DNA of 5,727 bases from positions 1 to 5,727 of the forward strand of contig DMAZ01000115.1 in NCBI GenBank assembly GCA_003446335.1, read 5' to 3'. Positions 1 to 5,727 of this stretch are shown here, piece after piece (the stretch's first letter is position 1; every line of letters starts with the position of its first letter). Under the pieces are notes generated by a model. It was given only the letters and a program-made list of their open reading frames with translations, ran no database searches and was not told the DNA's origin. Position numbers and translations under genes: made by a program. Origin of the DNA: Lachnospiraceae bacterium (GTDB lineage Bacteria; Bacillota_A; Clostridia; Lachnospirales; Lachnospiraceae).

Positions 1-925
1 AGTGCAGCTCGCCGCGGGCGAGCATCGGTTTGAGCATATTGCCGGCATCCATTGCTCCGTCCGTCTTTCCGGCACCGACGATCAGGTGAAGCTCATCGAT
101 GAAAAGAATGATCTCGCCTTCGGATTTTCTGACTTCCTCCAGAACAGCTTTCAGTCTCTCCTCGAACTCGCCTCGGTACTTGGCTCCCGCGACAAGGGCG
201 CCCATGTCCAGTGCAAATATATGCTTATCCTTCAGGTTATCCGGCACATCGCCGGCTACGATCCTCTGCGCCAGCCCTTCAACAGCCGCCGTCTTACCGA
301 CACCGGGTTCACCGATGAGGACAGGATTGTTTTTCGTCTTTCTGGAAAGAATCAGGATCGTGTTCCTGATTTCATCATCCCGTCCGATGACCGGATCAAG
401 CTTCTGCGCTCTGGCCTTCTCCACGAGATCCGTGCCGTATTTGTTCAACGTATCATAAGTGGCCTCGGGATTATCCGTCGTCACCCGCTGGTTCCCGCGG
501 ACCGTGCTCAGTGCCTTCAGGAACGTGTCACGTGTGATTCCAAAGCGCTTGAACAGGGGTTTTACTGTCCTGCTCTCATTTCTGAGGATCGAAAGGAAAA
601 GATGCTCGACCGAGACATACTCGTCCCCCATGGCTTTGGCTTCATCCTCAGCTTTTATAAGTGCTTTATTAAGATCCGCTCCGATATAAGGTTTTCCTCC
701 GTTCACTTTCACGCGGGCCTCGATTGCTTCCTTTACGGCTTCGGTGAAGATCTTCGGATCTATATTCATTTTCTCAATAAGCTTCAGAATCAAGCTGTCT
801 TCCTGTTTCAGAAGCGCATAGATCAGATGCTCCTGTTCGACCTCCTGGTTTCCGAAATCGTAAGCAATCTTCTCCAGATTCTGGATCGCGTCCATTGATT
901 TCTGTGTAAATTTCTGTATATTCAT
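1..925 (-). CDS. clpB: ATP-dependent chaperone ClpB, N-terminal part (runs off the left edge)
   Basis: ClpB is a cytosolic AAA+ disaggregase that threads aggregated proteins through a hexameric ring together with DnaK. I translated 308 residues from the ATG at 925-923. Residues 1 to about 145 form the Clp N domain ([16 protein letters not shown], then a repeat containing [13 protein letters not shown]). The first AAA+ module follows, with Walker A GEPGVGKT at 205-212, the pore-loop KYRGEFEER at 249-257 (Tyr250), Walker B IILFIDE at 272-278 and [11 protein letters not shown] near 290-300. These positions match E. coli ClpB to within about one residue, so there is no sign of frameshift or truncation apart from the window edge. 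The coiled-coil middle domain and second AAA+ module lie beyond position 1. The start is fixed by AGGAGG at 938-933, 7 nt upstream. The gene has its own promoter with a CIRCE operator, so HrcA repression relieved by heat is expected. ClpC is the nearest alternative, but the motif set and spacing fit ClpB better. Confidence 0.96.
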   Translation of the reverse strand, partial: MNIQKFTQKSMDAIQNLEKIAYDFGNQEVEQEHLIYALLKQEDSLILKLIEKMNIDPKIFTEAVKEAIEARVKVNGGKPYIGADLNKALIKAEDEAKAMGDEYVSVEHLFLSILRNESRTVKPLFKRFGITRDTFLKALSTVRGNQRVTTDNPEATYDTLNKYGTDLVEKARAQKLDPVIGRDDEIRNTILILSRKTKNNPVLIGEPGVGKTAAVEGLAQRIVAGDVPDNLKDKHIFALDMGALVAGAKYRGEFEERLKAVLEEVRKSEGEIILFIDELHLIVGAGKTDGAMDAGNMLKPMLARGELH

Positions 926-932
926 TAAACCA

Positions 933-938
933 CCTCCT
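933..938 (-). promoter_or_regulatory. clpB ribosome binding site
   Basis: AGGAGG on the minus strand lies 7 nt before the clpB ATG at 925. It is a full-strength Shine-Dalgarno sequence at good spacing. It is directly next to one arm (939-947) of a 9-bp inverted repeat whose other arm lies in the CIRCE, which could matter only for transcripts that enter from upstream. Confidence 0.9.
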
Positions 939-991
939 CTCGGTGTTCTATTGGTACTATAACATTAAAATTAGCACTCGTCAACACCGAG
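939..991. repeat. 9-bp inverted repeat joining the CIRCE and the clpB leader
   Basis: CTCGGTGTT at 939-947 is exactly complementary to AACACCGAG at 983-991, with 35 nt between the arms. The right arm covers the end of one CIRCE half-site and much of its spacer. The left arm abuts the clpB ribosome site. The two arms occur together only in RNA that starts upstream of the clpB promoter. Its function is unknown and it may be chance. Confidence 0.5.
956..984 (-). promoter_or_regulatory. clpB promoter, sigma-A type with extended -10
   Basis: On the minus strand the -35 box is TTGACG (984-979) and the -10 box is TATAGT (961-956), with exactly 17 nt between them. A TGT (964-962) directly before the -10 makes an extended TGn element. 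The predicted start of transcription is an A near 949, giving a leader of about 25 nt before clpB. An A-rich tract (minus strand, about 1016-1001) lies upstream and may help RNA polymerase binding, although it sits slightly further out than a standard UP element. The -35 box lies almost entirely inside the CIRCE spacer, so bound HrcA should block polymerase. Confidence 0.85.
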
Positions 992-998
992 TGCTAAT
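970..998 (-). terminator. Possible intrinsic terminator formed by the CIRCE hairpin
   Basis: The CIRCE extends to an 11-bp perfect stem (970-980 with 988-998) with a 7-nt loop. Read in the minus direction it is followed by TTTTAATGTT, and in the plus direction by AATTTTTTG and a further T run to 1016. The membrane-protein gene stops at 1015 and no other hairpin lies between it and clpB. This is therefore the only candidate terminator for the upstream gene block. The minus-side T tract is short and interrupted and the stem is only moderately GC-rich, so termination may be partial. Confidence 0.35.
971..997. promoter_or_regulatory. CIRCE operator (HrcA binding site)
   Basis: The sequence is TTAGCACTC (971-979), a 9-nt spacer GTCAACACC (980-988), and GAGTGCTAA (989-997). 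Both half-sites are exact matches to the CIRCE consensus, with the consensus 9-nt spacing. CIRCE is the operator of HrcA, the heat-shock repressor that needs GroEL for activity in Bacillota. It usually controls groESL and the dnaK operon. Here it controls clpB, placing the disaggregase directly in the HrcA regulon. It overlaps the -35 box and the upstream part of the promoter spacer. Confidence 0.97.
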
Positions 999-1014
999 AA
1001 TTTTTTGTTTTTTT

Positions 1015-2643
1015 TTACTTTTTCCTGATATATGTAGTCACCGAAAACTTTCCGTTGACCGTGGGAAGGACTTTTTCTTCAACCTTCTCATAGAGTTTTT
1101 CATTGACCTTCAGGTTCCTGCAGTTGAGACTACCTCTCGAGTCACTGTTCAGGATCAGCACCTCGTAATACCCTTTATCTATATTCTTCTGTACGAGTTC
1201 GCGATAATCCAGCGTCATCTGAATGATCTGACGCATGGCCGGGAATATTTTATCATAGAGAGGTTTCGCATCGAGCCTCTCCAGAGCCGTCTCGGAATTG
1301 TACTGAGCCTGTCCGTAATCATCCGTATAGATATGATTTACCATACAGTAATCAGCAAGCAGCGAAGTAACGATAATTTTATGTTCCGGTGCCTTTTCAT
1401 CGAGGATTTTCTGCGTCTCGCCCCAGGATTCCTGGAAATGGTCATAATCCAGACGGAATACTTTTACCGAGATGGATTTAACCGTGTGGAAGCCCGTGAA
1501 GGCAGCCAGACAGAGTAAAATGACCGAGGCCATGGCCCTGACCCCTTTGGACCGGTCGAATGTCCAGATTCGCTGCATGGCCAGACATCCGATCACACAC
1601 GCATAGGGGATCGTAAGCTGTTCAAAATATTCACAGTACTGACCGTGATTTCTGGAGATCATCATGACAGGAATGATTGAAACGGCAAGACATATCCCTT
1701 CATATGAGATCGACTGCAGGAAAGCCAGCGCTTTCCCGGACACTCCTCCTTCCTGTCTCTTTACAGAATTGAACATACGCCCGATCCATAACAGTATCCC
1801 GACAGATGCAAGGATCGTAACTTCCGGATATCTCCTGACATATACATGATAAATCTGTTTCAGAACATATGTAAACCCGCTCATATTGGAGTCGATATTG
1901 GCCCTTACCAGCGTCAGCGGCAGGTAAAGCGGGAACACAAAGTAGACCGCGGTAAGCGACCCGAATCCGATCACGATCCCATAGATCGTGAGTTTCAGGG
2001 CATCCTTGGGCGAACGGATCAGAAGGTATATGAAGAGGCAGGGAGCTATGATCAGAAAATACTGCTTCGCATAGAACGAGAGGATCGCAAGGACCGCGTA
2101 TGCGAAGGGATGATACTTCTCCTTCCGGGTATCTTTTCCGACGAGCCAGATCGTAAAGAACAGAAGCAGCATGCCGATCGAATGAGGATAAGCTGCACCG
2201 CTCTGATACAGGACAAGAGAGATGACCGTCGCTGCAAAAAGAGCGATCCATCTCTCACACTGCCTGCCCCGGAGTGTCAGATAAAGAAAGAGAGCGGACA
2301 ACATATCAAGTCCCAGGCTGAGCAGTTCAGTAGCAAGTAAAGCATTTTTTAAAGACACGAACTTCAGAATACCTGCTGTCAGGATAGCTTGAAGGAAGCC
2401 GTAACACCCCGAATTAAACGGAAGATCATCATTCAGCAGCTCGGAAGCGTACGGATTGATACCTCTTGAAAAATCCAGGGCATACTTGATCATCGTCATT
2501 TCCCGAAATGTTTTCGGCATGCGAAGGGTCACAACGAGAAATATCTGTGATCCGAAAATAACTATGACTGCTGCCAGGAAAAAAGCAGAAAGAATTATGT
2601 TTAATGCTTTCTGTCCATTCCCGTAAACATGCTTTTCATCCAT
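1015..2643 (-). CDS. Polytopic membrane protein, probable GT-C-type glycosyltransferase
   Basis: This is a membrane protein of 542 residues with roughly ten to eleven hydrophobic segments. By eye these lie near residues 13-39, 80-97, 100-123, 132-148, 152-168, 179-210 (possibly two), 217-239, 273-288, 313-330, 343-357 and 368-385. A soluble tail of about 155 residues follows, probably outside the membrane. After the first segment comes a loop with GINPYASE (61-68). A glycine-Asn-Pro-Tyr motif in the first loop, AKQYFLI in a later helix and a C-terminal soluble tail are common in GT-C enzymes, which take sugars from polyprenyl-phosphate donors. I cannot identify the family, donor or acceptor, and a non-enzymatic membrane protein remains possible. 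I chose the ATG at 2643 because AAGGAG lies 10 nt upstream. A TTG at 2667 would add 8 residues but has only a poor ribosome site. It is the last gene of the nucleotide-sugar block, suggesting a role in surface glycan assembly. Confidence 0.6.
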   Translation of the reverse strand: MDEKHVYGNGQKALNIILSAFFLAAVIVIFGSQIFLVVTLRMPKTFREMTMIKYALDFSRGINPYASELLNDDLPFNSGCYGFLQAILTAGILKFVSLKNALLATELLSLGLDMLSALFLYLTLRGRQCERWIALFAATVISLVLYQSGAAYPHSIGMLLLFFTIWLVGKDTRKEKYHPFAYAVLAILSFYAKQYFLIIAPCLFIYLLIRSPKDALKLTIYGIVIGFGSLTAVYFVFPLYLPLTLVRANIDSNMSGFTYVLKQIYHVYVRRYPEVTILASVGILLWIGRMFNSVKRQEGGVSGKALAFLQSISYEGICLAVSIIPVMMISRNHGQYCEYFEQLTIPYACVIGCLAMQRIWTFDRSKGVRAMASVILLCLAAFTGFHTVKSISVKVFRLDYDHFQESWGETQKILDEKAPEHKIIVTSLLADYCMVNHIYTDDYGQAQYNSETALERLDAKPLYDKIFPAMRQIIQMTLDYRELVQKNIDKGYYEVLILNSDSRGSLNCRNLKVNEKLYEKVEEKVLPTVNGKFSVTTYIRKK

Positions 2644-2653
2644 AGAATACCTG

Positions 2654-2659
2654 CTCCTT
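2654..2659 (-). promoter_or_regulatory. Ribosome site that decides the start of the membrane-protein gene
   Basis: AAGGAG on the minus strand sits 10 nt before the ATG at 2643. For the alternative TTG at 2667, the nearest purine-rich stretch (GAGGG) is about 14 nt away, and the bases directly upstream are weak. This supports a 542-residue rather than a 550-residue protein. Confidence 0.7.
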
Positions 2660-2674
2660 AAATTCAAGTTTCGC

Positions 2675-3751
2675 TCAGGCCCTCACATCCAGGAACTGTG
2701 CCTGTCCGTGTATCCTGATCTCCACGGAATCCGCGGGGACAAAGATGCAGTCCCCCTTATAAAATCGCGTCACTTCATCTCTGGGCTCATATCCCGCAGA
2801 CCCACCGTGACTTCTATAAGAATCTTCATATGAGTTGGAATATGAAATACATCCGCATCCGTCCACACAGAGAAGCACACGAAATGAGCTGCTGTCCGAT
2901 CGATATGGGACCATCTCCCGGCATCGCTCCGTGTTGATCAGCATTCTGTGCACTTCAAAATATCGGCACCTGCCGAGCAGCTCTGTAGCGCACCCTCTCC
3001 GGTATTGCAGGACCCTCATGGGCTGTCTCGGTTCCCTGCAGGCTTCAAGACTGGCCACCTCCAGAGCTTTTTCAATGTGAAGTTCCCGCTTTCTCCCGTC
3101 ACGTCCGACACGGTCATAATCATACAGTCTGTATGTAAGATTGGAATTTTCCTGAATCTCAGCGACGAGCGTTCCGGCCCCGATCGCATGGATCGTTCCG
3201 GACTCGACATAGAACACGTCATCCTTGCGGACATGTATTTTCTGAAGATGACTCTCAAGAGTACCGTTCTCTATACTGTCCTTCACGGCATCGGGTGTCA
3301 TGGAATGACGAAGGCCGTATACCAGAGAAGCATCTTTTGCCGCATCAAGAACATACCACATTTCGACCTTCCCGTTCTGACCGTTCTCATGTTCCGCCGC
3401 ATATGCGTCATCGGGATGCACCTGGACCGAAAGATCCTTATTTGCATCAATGAACTTTATCAGAATCGGCAGGTCGCCGTTCCCGGAAGGATGTGTCCCC
3501 AGAAATTCCGGATGCATCTGCAGTACATCCCGGAGCAGACATTTGTCGAACGGTCCGCCCGCCACCCTGCTCGGTCCATCGTGATGCGTTGAGCACTCCC
3601 AGGTCTCAGCGAGAGGCTCCAGCGCGATATCCTTTGAAAAATCATCATTCAGCCTGCTCCCGCCCCAGAGATAGTCCTTCCCTTCCGGTTTCAGAAAAAA
3701 GGGAATGTTTCCTGTCAGGCAGTCACTCGAGTGAGTATTTTTTCTTATCAT
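2675..3751 (-). CDS. manA: Mannose-6-phosphate isomerase, class I
   Basis: This zinc enzyme interconverts fructose-6-phosphate and mannose-6-phosphate in the cytosol, the entry step to GDP-mannose. The 358-residue protein has the type I markers in order: LWGG at 28-31, ETWECSTH at 49-56, then QVHPDD at 110-115 with Gln110 and His112. Glu130 lies in KVEMWYVLDA, and His188 in ESGTIHAIGAGTLVAEIQEN. Together these are the expected zinc ligands. The active-site Arg208 is in NLTYRLYDYDR (204-214). The C-terminal cupin-like half is more divergent and carries a Ser/Tyr/Gly-rich insertion at about 303-326. The length is slightly above the 310-320 residues of short Bacillota homologues. The start ATG at 3751 lies inside the end of the upstream guanylyltransferase gene, giving a 29-bp overlap. 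AGGGAG is 10 nt upstream, and no better start follows before the first conserved motif. Translational coupling is likely. Confidence 0.93.
   Translation of the reverse strand: MIRKNTHSSDCLTGNIPFFLKPEGKDYLWGGSRLNDDFSKDIALEPLAETWECSTHHDGPSRVAGGPFDKCLLRDVLQMHPEFLGTHPSGNGDLPILIKFIDANKDLSVQVHPDDAYAAEHENGQNGKVEMWYVLDAAKDASLVYGLRHSMTPDAVKDSIENGTLESHLQKIHVRKDDVFYVESGTIHAIGAGTLVAEIQENSNLTYRLYDYDRVGRDGRKRELHIEKALEVASLEACREPRQPMRVLQYRRGCATELLGRCRYFEVHRMLINTERCREMVPYRSDSSSFRVLLCVDGCGCISYSNSYEDSYRSHGGSAGYEPRDEVTRFYKGDCIFVPADSVEIRIHGQAQFLDVRA
2810..2845 (-). repeat. Three imperfect 12-nt tandem units inside manA
   Basis: On the minus strand three consecutive 12-nt units begin TCATAT, TCATAT and TCTTAT. 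They encode three tetrapeptides of the form Ser-Tyr-x-x (residues 303-314: SYSN, SYED, SYRS). The units lie in a loop between predicted beta strands of the C-terminal domain. This looks like a small slippage-generated expansion that has since diverged. Confidence 0.55.
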
Positions 3752-5036
3752 GCACGCTTATCTCCCTGCCCAGCTGAACTTCGATCAGCTTCAGCTCTGT
3801 CCGGGCAATGATCGTATGACGGCAGCCCGCCTGCATGGTGATAACGTCTCCGGTGGCTACCTGCTGTTCCATTCCGTCTACGACTGTAGTCCCCTCTCCG
3901 GAAATGACTACCCAGACCTCGTCACGGTGTTCATGACTATGGTAGTTCATTTTATGCCCCGGATTCAAAGTCACCTTGATCGTCAGGCTCTCCGCTTCAA
4001 CATCCAGTACCCGGAAGCTTCCCCAGGACTTCTCCGCGAACATGACCTGCTGATCGATTCCGTCGACGTACGGTTTGATATAACTGGACTGATGCTTATC
4101 GGATACAAGGATTCCCTCGGGGCTGGCAGAAATGACAACATCCGAAAGCCCCATGGCAAGGATCGGAAGGTTCAGCTCATTTATAACATGAACATTCTCA
4201 CAGGTAGGTGCCATGATGACATCACCGACCGCGTTCTCCGTCATGGCTTCGGTAAGTGTATTCCATGTTCCCAGATCCTTCCACTCGCCCTTAAAGCGCA
4301 TGACCTGGATCTTATCTTCCTTCTCCACGACTGCATAGTCAAAGCTGATTTTTGTCAACGATTCATATTTATCATAGAGATCCGCGTAATCGGTGAAATC
4401 AATGAGCTCATGAGCACGGTCCAGGACATATCTGAGTTTATATGCAAATACGCCTCCGTTCCACAACGCTCCCTGACCGATATATTTTTCGGCAGTTAAA
4501 AAATCCGGCTTTTCCTTGAAAGTCCTCACCGAACTGACATCCTCCATGCTTTCCGGAATAATATATCCGTACTTCTCGCTGGGATAAGTAGGTTCGATGC
4601 CCATAAGGACAAGATTGGCTTCTCCCTTATCGGACTGTTCGCCGAGCATTCTCAGCGCCATAAAATAATCGTCATTTACATACGGATCGACAGGACATAC
4701 AACGACTGATTCCTCCTCCGATATGCCCTGCACGTCATGCAGATACGCTGTCGCCAGCGCGATGGCCGGGAAAGTGTCCCTCCTGCAGGGCTCGACAGAA
4801 ATACCGACTTTCTCACCCAGCTGATTGTGGATCGCCGATACCTGAGTCTTGGAGGTAGCGATCGTCACCCGGGCATCCGGATCCGCCTTGCGGATCTGGC
4901 GGTATACTTTCTGCACCATGGATTCGTACTCGCCGTTCTCTGTCTTGAAAATTTTGATGAACTGTTTCGAGCGAATGTCATTCGAAAGCGGCCAGAGTCT
5001 TTTCCCCGATCCGCCTGAAAGCAGTACTATATTCAT
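3723..5036 (-). CDS. manC: Mannose-1-phosphate guanylyltransferase with C-terminal cupin (PMI-II-like) domain
   Basis: The enzyme makes GDP-mannose from mannose-1-phosphate and GTP, supplying the precursor that Gmd and the downstream GDP-L-fucose synthase use. The 437-residue protein begins with the nucleotide-binding signature LSGGSGKRLWPLS (6-18) and RSKQF (22-26). Then come EPCRRDTFPAIALA (82-95), CPVDPYV (114-120), PTYPSEKYGYI (149-159), FKEKP (173-177), WNGGVFAYK (192-200) and WKDLGTWNTL (252-261). Residues 358-423 are a cupin domain. Cupin motif 1 is complete (Gly360, His366, His368, Glu373, Gly380). Motif 2 keeps Gly396, Gly404 and His407 but has Gln402 and Ala411 in place of the usual Pro and Asn. 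Bifunctional family members also isomerise mannose-6-phosphate with this domain, but whether this one does cannot be read from the sequence. It is somewhat shorter than AlgA-type proteins (about 480 residues). The start at 5036 is fixed by AAGGAGG 6 nt upstream, in the 28-nt gap after the fucose synthase gene. Confidence 0.93.
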   Translation of the reverse strand: MNIVLLSGGSGKRLWPLSNDIRSKQFIKIFKTENGEYESMVQKVYRQIRKADPDARVTIATSKTQVSAIHNQLGEKVGISVEPCRRDTFPAIALATAYLHDVQGISEEESVVVCPVDPYVNDDYFMALRMLGEQSDKGEANLVLMGIEPTYPSEKYGYIIPESMEDVSSVRTFKEKPDFLTAEKYIGQGALWNGGVFAYKLRYVLDRAHELIDFTDYADLYDKYESLTKISFDYAVVEKEDKIQVMRFKGEWKDLGTWNTLTEAMTENAVGDVIMAPTCENVHVINELNLPILAMGLSDVVISASPEGILVSDKHQSSYIKPYVDGIDQQVMFAEKSWGSFRVLDVEAESLTIKVTLNPGHKMNYHSHEHRDEVWVVISGEGTTVVDGMEQQVATGDVITMQAGCRHTIIARTELKLIEVQLGREISVHDKKKYSLE

Positions 5037-5042
5037 GTATAT

Positions 5043-5049
5043 CCTCCTT
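5043..5049 (-). promoter_or_regulatory. manC ribosome binding site
   Basis: AAGGAGG on the minus strand is 6 nt from the ATG at 5036. It fills part of the 28-nt gap to the preceding stop codon, leaving no room for a promoter or terminator, which supports co-transcription with the fucose synthase gene. Confidence 0.88.
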
Positions 5050-5064
5050 GCGGCAGAACGCGGA

Positions 5065-5727
5065 TCAGCGCTCCGCTCTCATCGGATTATTCAGGAAGTC
5101 CTCATAAGAAAGTCTGATTCCATCCTCCAGTTCCGTCATATATCTCCATCCGAGGCCTTCCGCCTTGCTGACATCGAGGAGCTTTCTGGGCGTTCCGTTC
5201 GGCTTGCTCGTATCCCATCTGATCTCTCCCTTGTAGCCGATGACTTTCGCGACCAGCTCAGTGAGTTCTTTAATGCTGAGTTCCTTGCCCGTTCCGGCGT
5301 TGACCGTCTCATCTCCGCTGTAGTTATTCATGAGGAATACACACAGGTTGGCAAGATCATCAACATACAGGAACTCGCGCAGCGGGCTTCCATCCCCCCA
5401 GCAGGTGACATAAGGCAGATTCTTCTCTTTGGCTTCATGGAAACGGCGGATCAGCGCCGGAAGCACATGGCTGTGTGTCGGGTGATAATTATCGTTCGGC
5501 CCGTAAAGATTCGTGGGCATGACGGAAATATAATCCATGCCGTATTGTTTATTCAGATATTCACAGTACTTAAGACCCGAAATCTTGGCAAGCGCATAGG
5601 CTTCATTGGTCTTCTCCAGCTCACTTGTGAGAAGGCAGCTCTCCTTCATCGGCTGCGGAGCCATACGGGGATAAATGCAGGAGCTTCCGAGGAATTCCAG
5701 CTTTTTGCAGCCATTTTCCCAGGCACT
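5065..5727 (-). CDS. fcl: GDP-L-fucose synthase, C-terminal 220 residues (runs off the right edge)
   Basis: This NADPH-dependent epimerase-reductase converts GDP-4-keto-6-deoxymannose to GDP-L-fucose in the cytosol. The reading frame is open to the window edge and begins mid-gene, so the Met at 5664 is internal. In fragment numbering (residue 1 at 5727), FLGSSCIYP holds the catalytic Ser15 and Cys17, YALAK holds Tyr44 and Lys48, and SHV holds His87. These spacings match Ser107, Cys109, Tyr136, Lys140 and His179 of the E. coli enzyme, so about 92 residues with the dinucleotide-binding glycine motif are missing beyond the edge. Other family signatures are [23 protein letters not shown] and [11 protein letters not shown]. 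All known catalytic residues in view are kept. The usual partner, GDP-mannose 4,6-dehydratase (gmd), would be expected upstream, beyond 5727. Confidence 0.95.
   Translation of the reverse strand, partial: SAWENGCKKLEFLGSSCIYPRMAPQPMKESCLLTSELEKTNEAYALAKISGLKYCEYLNKQYGMDYISVMPTNLYGPNDNYHPTHSHVLPALIRRFHEAKEKNLPYVTCWGDGSPLREFLYVDDLANLCVFLMNNYSGDETVNAGTGKELSIKELTELVAKVIGYKGEIRWDTSKPNGTPRKLLDVSKAEGLGWRYMTELEDGIRLSYEDFLNNPMRAER

Noticed and set aside
2..898. Long plus-strand open frame of 298 codons
   Set aside because: It is a codon-phase shadow antisense to clpB, whose minus-strand translation shows intact Walker motifs and pore loop. The plus-strand product has no recognisable domain.
943..1518. 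Plus-strand open frame of 191 codons crossing the CIRCE region
   Set aside because: It begins inside the clpB promoter, has no ribosome site, and is antisense to the membrane-protein gene. Its hydrophobic character mirrors AT-rich antisense sequence.
1700..2251. Minus-strand open frame of 183 codons within the membrane-protein gene
   Set aside because: It is an alternative frame of the 542-residue membrane protein; its Arg/Cys/Ser-rich composition is typical of out-of-frame translation.
2644..2674. Possible promoter or terminator between manA and the membrane-protein gene
   Set aside because: The 31-nt gap holds the ribosome site and no convincing hairpin or -35/-10 pair.
2948..3592. Plus-strand open frame of 214 codons
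   Set aside because: It is antisense to the well-supported mannose-6-phosphate isomerase and has no family resemblance.
3723..3734. Perfect 12-bp palindrome TCACTCGAGTGA at the manC stop codon
   Set aside because: It has no loop, lies within coding sequence of both overlapping genes, and is not repeated elsewhere in the window as far as I can see. It is most likely coincidence.
3750..4499. Plus-strand open frame of 249 codons
   Set aside because: It is antisense to the guanylyltransferase, which shows all family motifs, and has no separate support.

Overview
The window looks like chromosomal DNA from a low-to-mid GC Bacillota, probably a gut-type Clostridia/Lachnospiraceae-like organism. 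The evidence is a perfect CIRCE (HrcA) operator in front of clpB, strong AGGAGG-type ribosome sites before most genes, and the style of the nucleotide-sugar proteins. The taxonomic assignment is inference only. Every gene I can support lies on the minus strand, so the biological reading order runs from the right end of the window to the left.

Right to left, the first four genes form a tightly packed nucleotide-sugar and glycan block. They are the C-terminal 220 residues of GDP-L-fucose synthase (5727-5065, cut by the window edge), a mannose-1-phosphate guanylyltransferase with a C-terminal cupin domain (5036-3723), a type I mannose-6-phosphate isomerase (3751-2675, overlapping the previous gene by 29 bp), and a polytopic membrane protein resembling GT-C glycosyltransferases (about 2643-1015). 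Gaps are 28 nt, an overlap, and about 31 nt, with no terminator between them, so they are probably co-transcribed from a promoter beyond the right edge. Together the enzymes take fructose-6-phosphate to mannose-6-phosphate and mannose-1-phosphate to GDP-mannose, then finish GDP-L-fucose. The phosphomannomutase and the GDP-mannose 4,6-dehydratase are not in view. The membrane protein may use or transfer sugars for a surface glycan.

The left part is the start of clpB (925 to beyond position 1), the heat-shock disaggregase, read as 308 N-terminal residues through the first Walker B motif. Between it and the membrane-protein gene lies an 89-nt intergenic region. It holds a very good sigma-A-type promoter with an extended -10, a perfect CIRCE whose spacer contains most of the -35 box, a T-rich tract, and a 9-bp inverted repeat linking the CIRCE to the clpB ribosome site. 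The CIRCE hairpin is flanked by T-rich sequence in both directions and may double as the terminator of the glycan block.

There is no gene-free stretch above 300 bases, and I see no tRNA, rRNA, CRISPR, insertion sequence or phage gene. Most of the window is ordinary. The clpB control region and a few protein-level oddities are the parts worth a second look, and I see no convincing new defence or mobile system.
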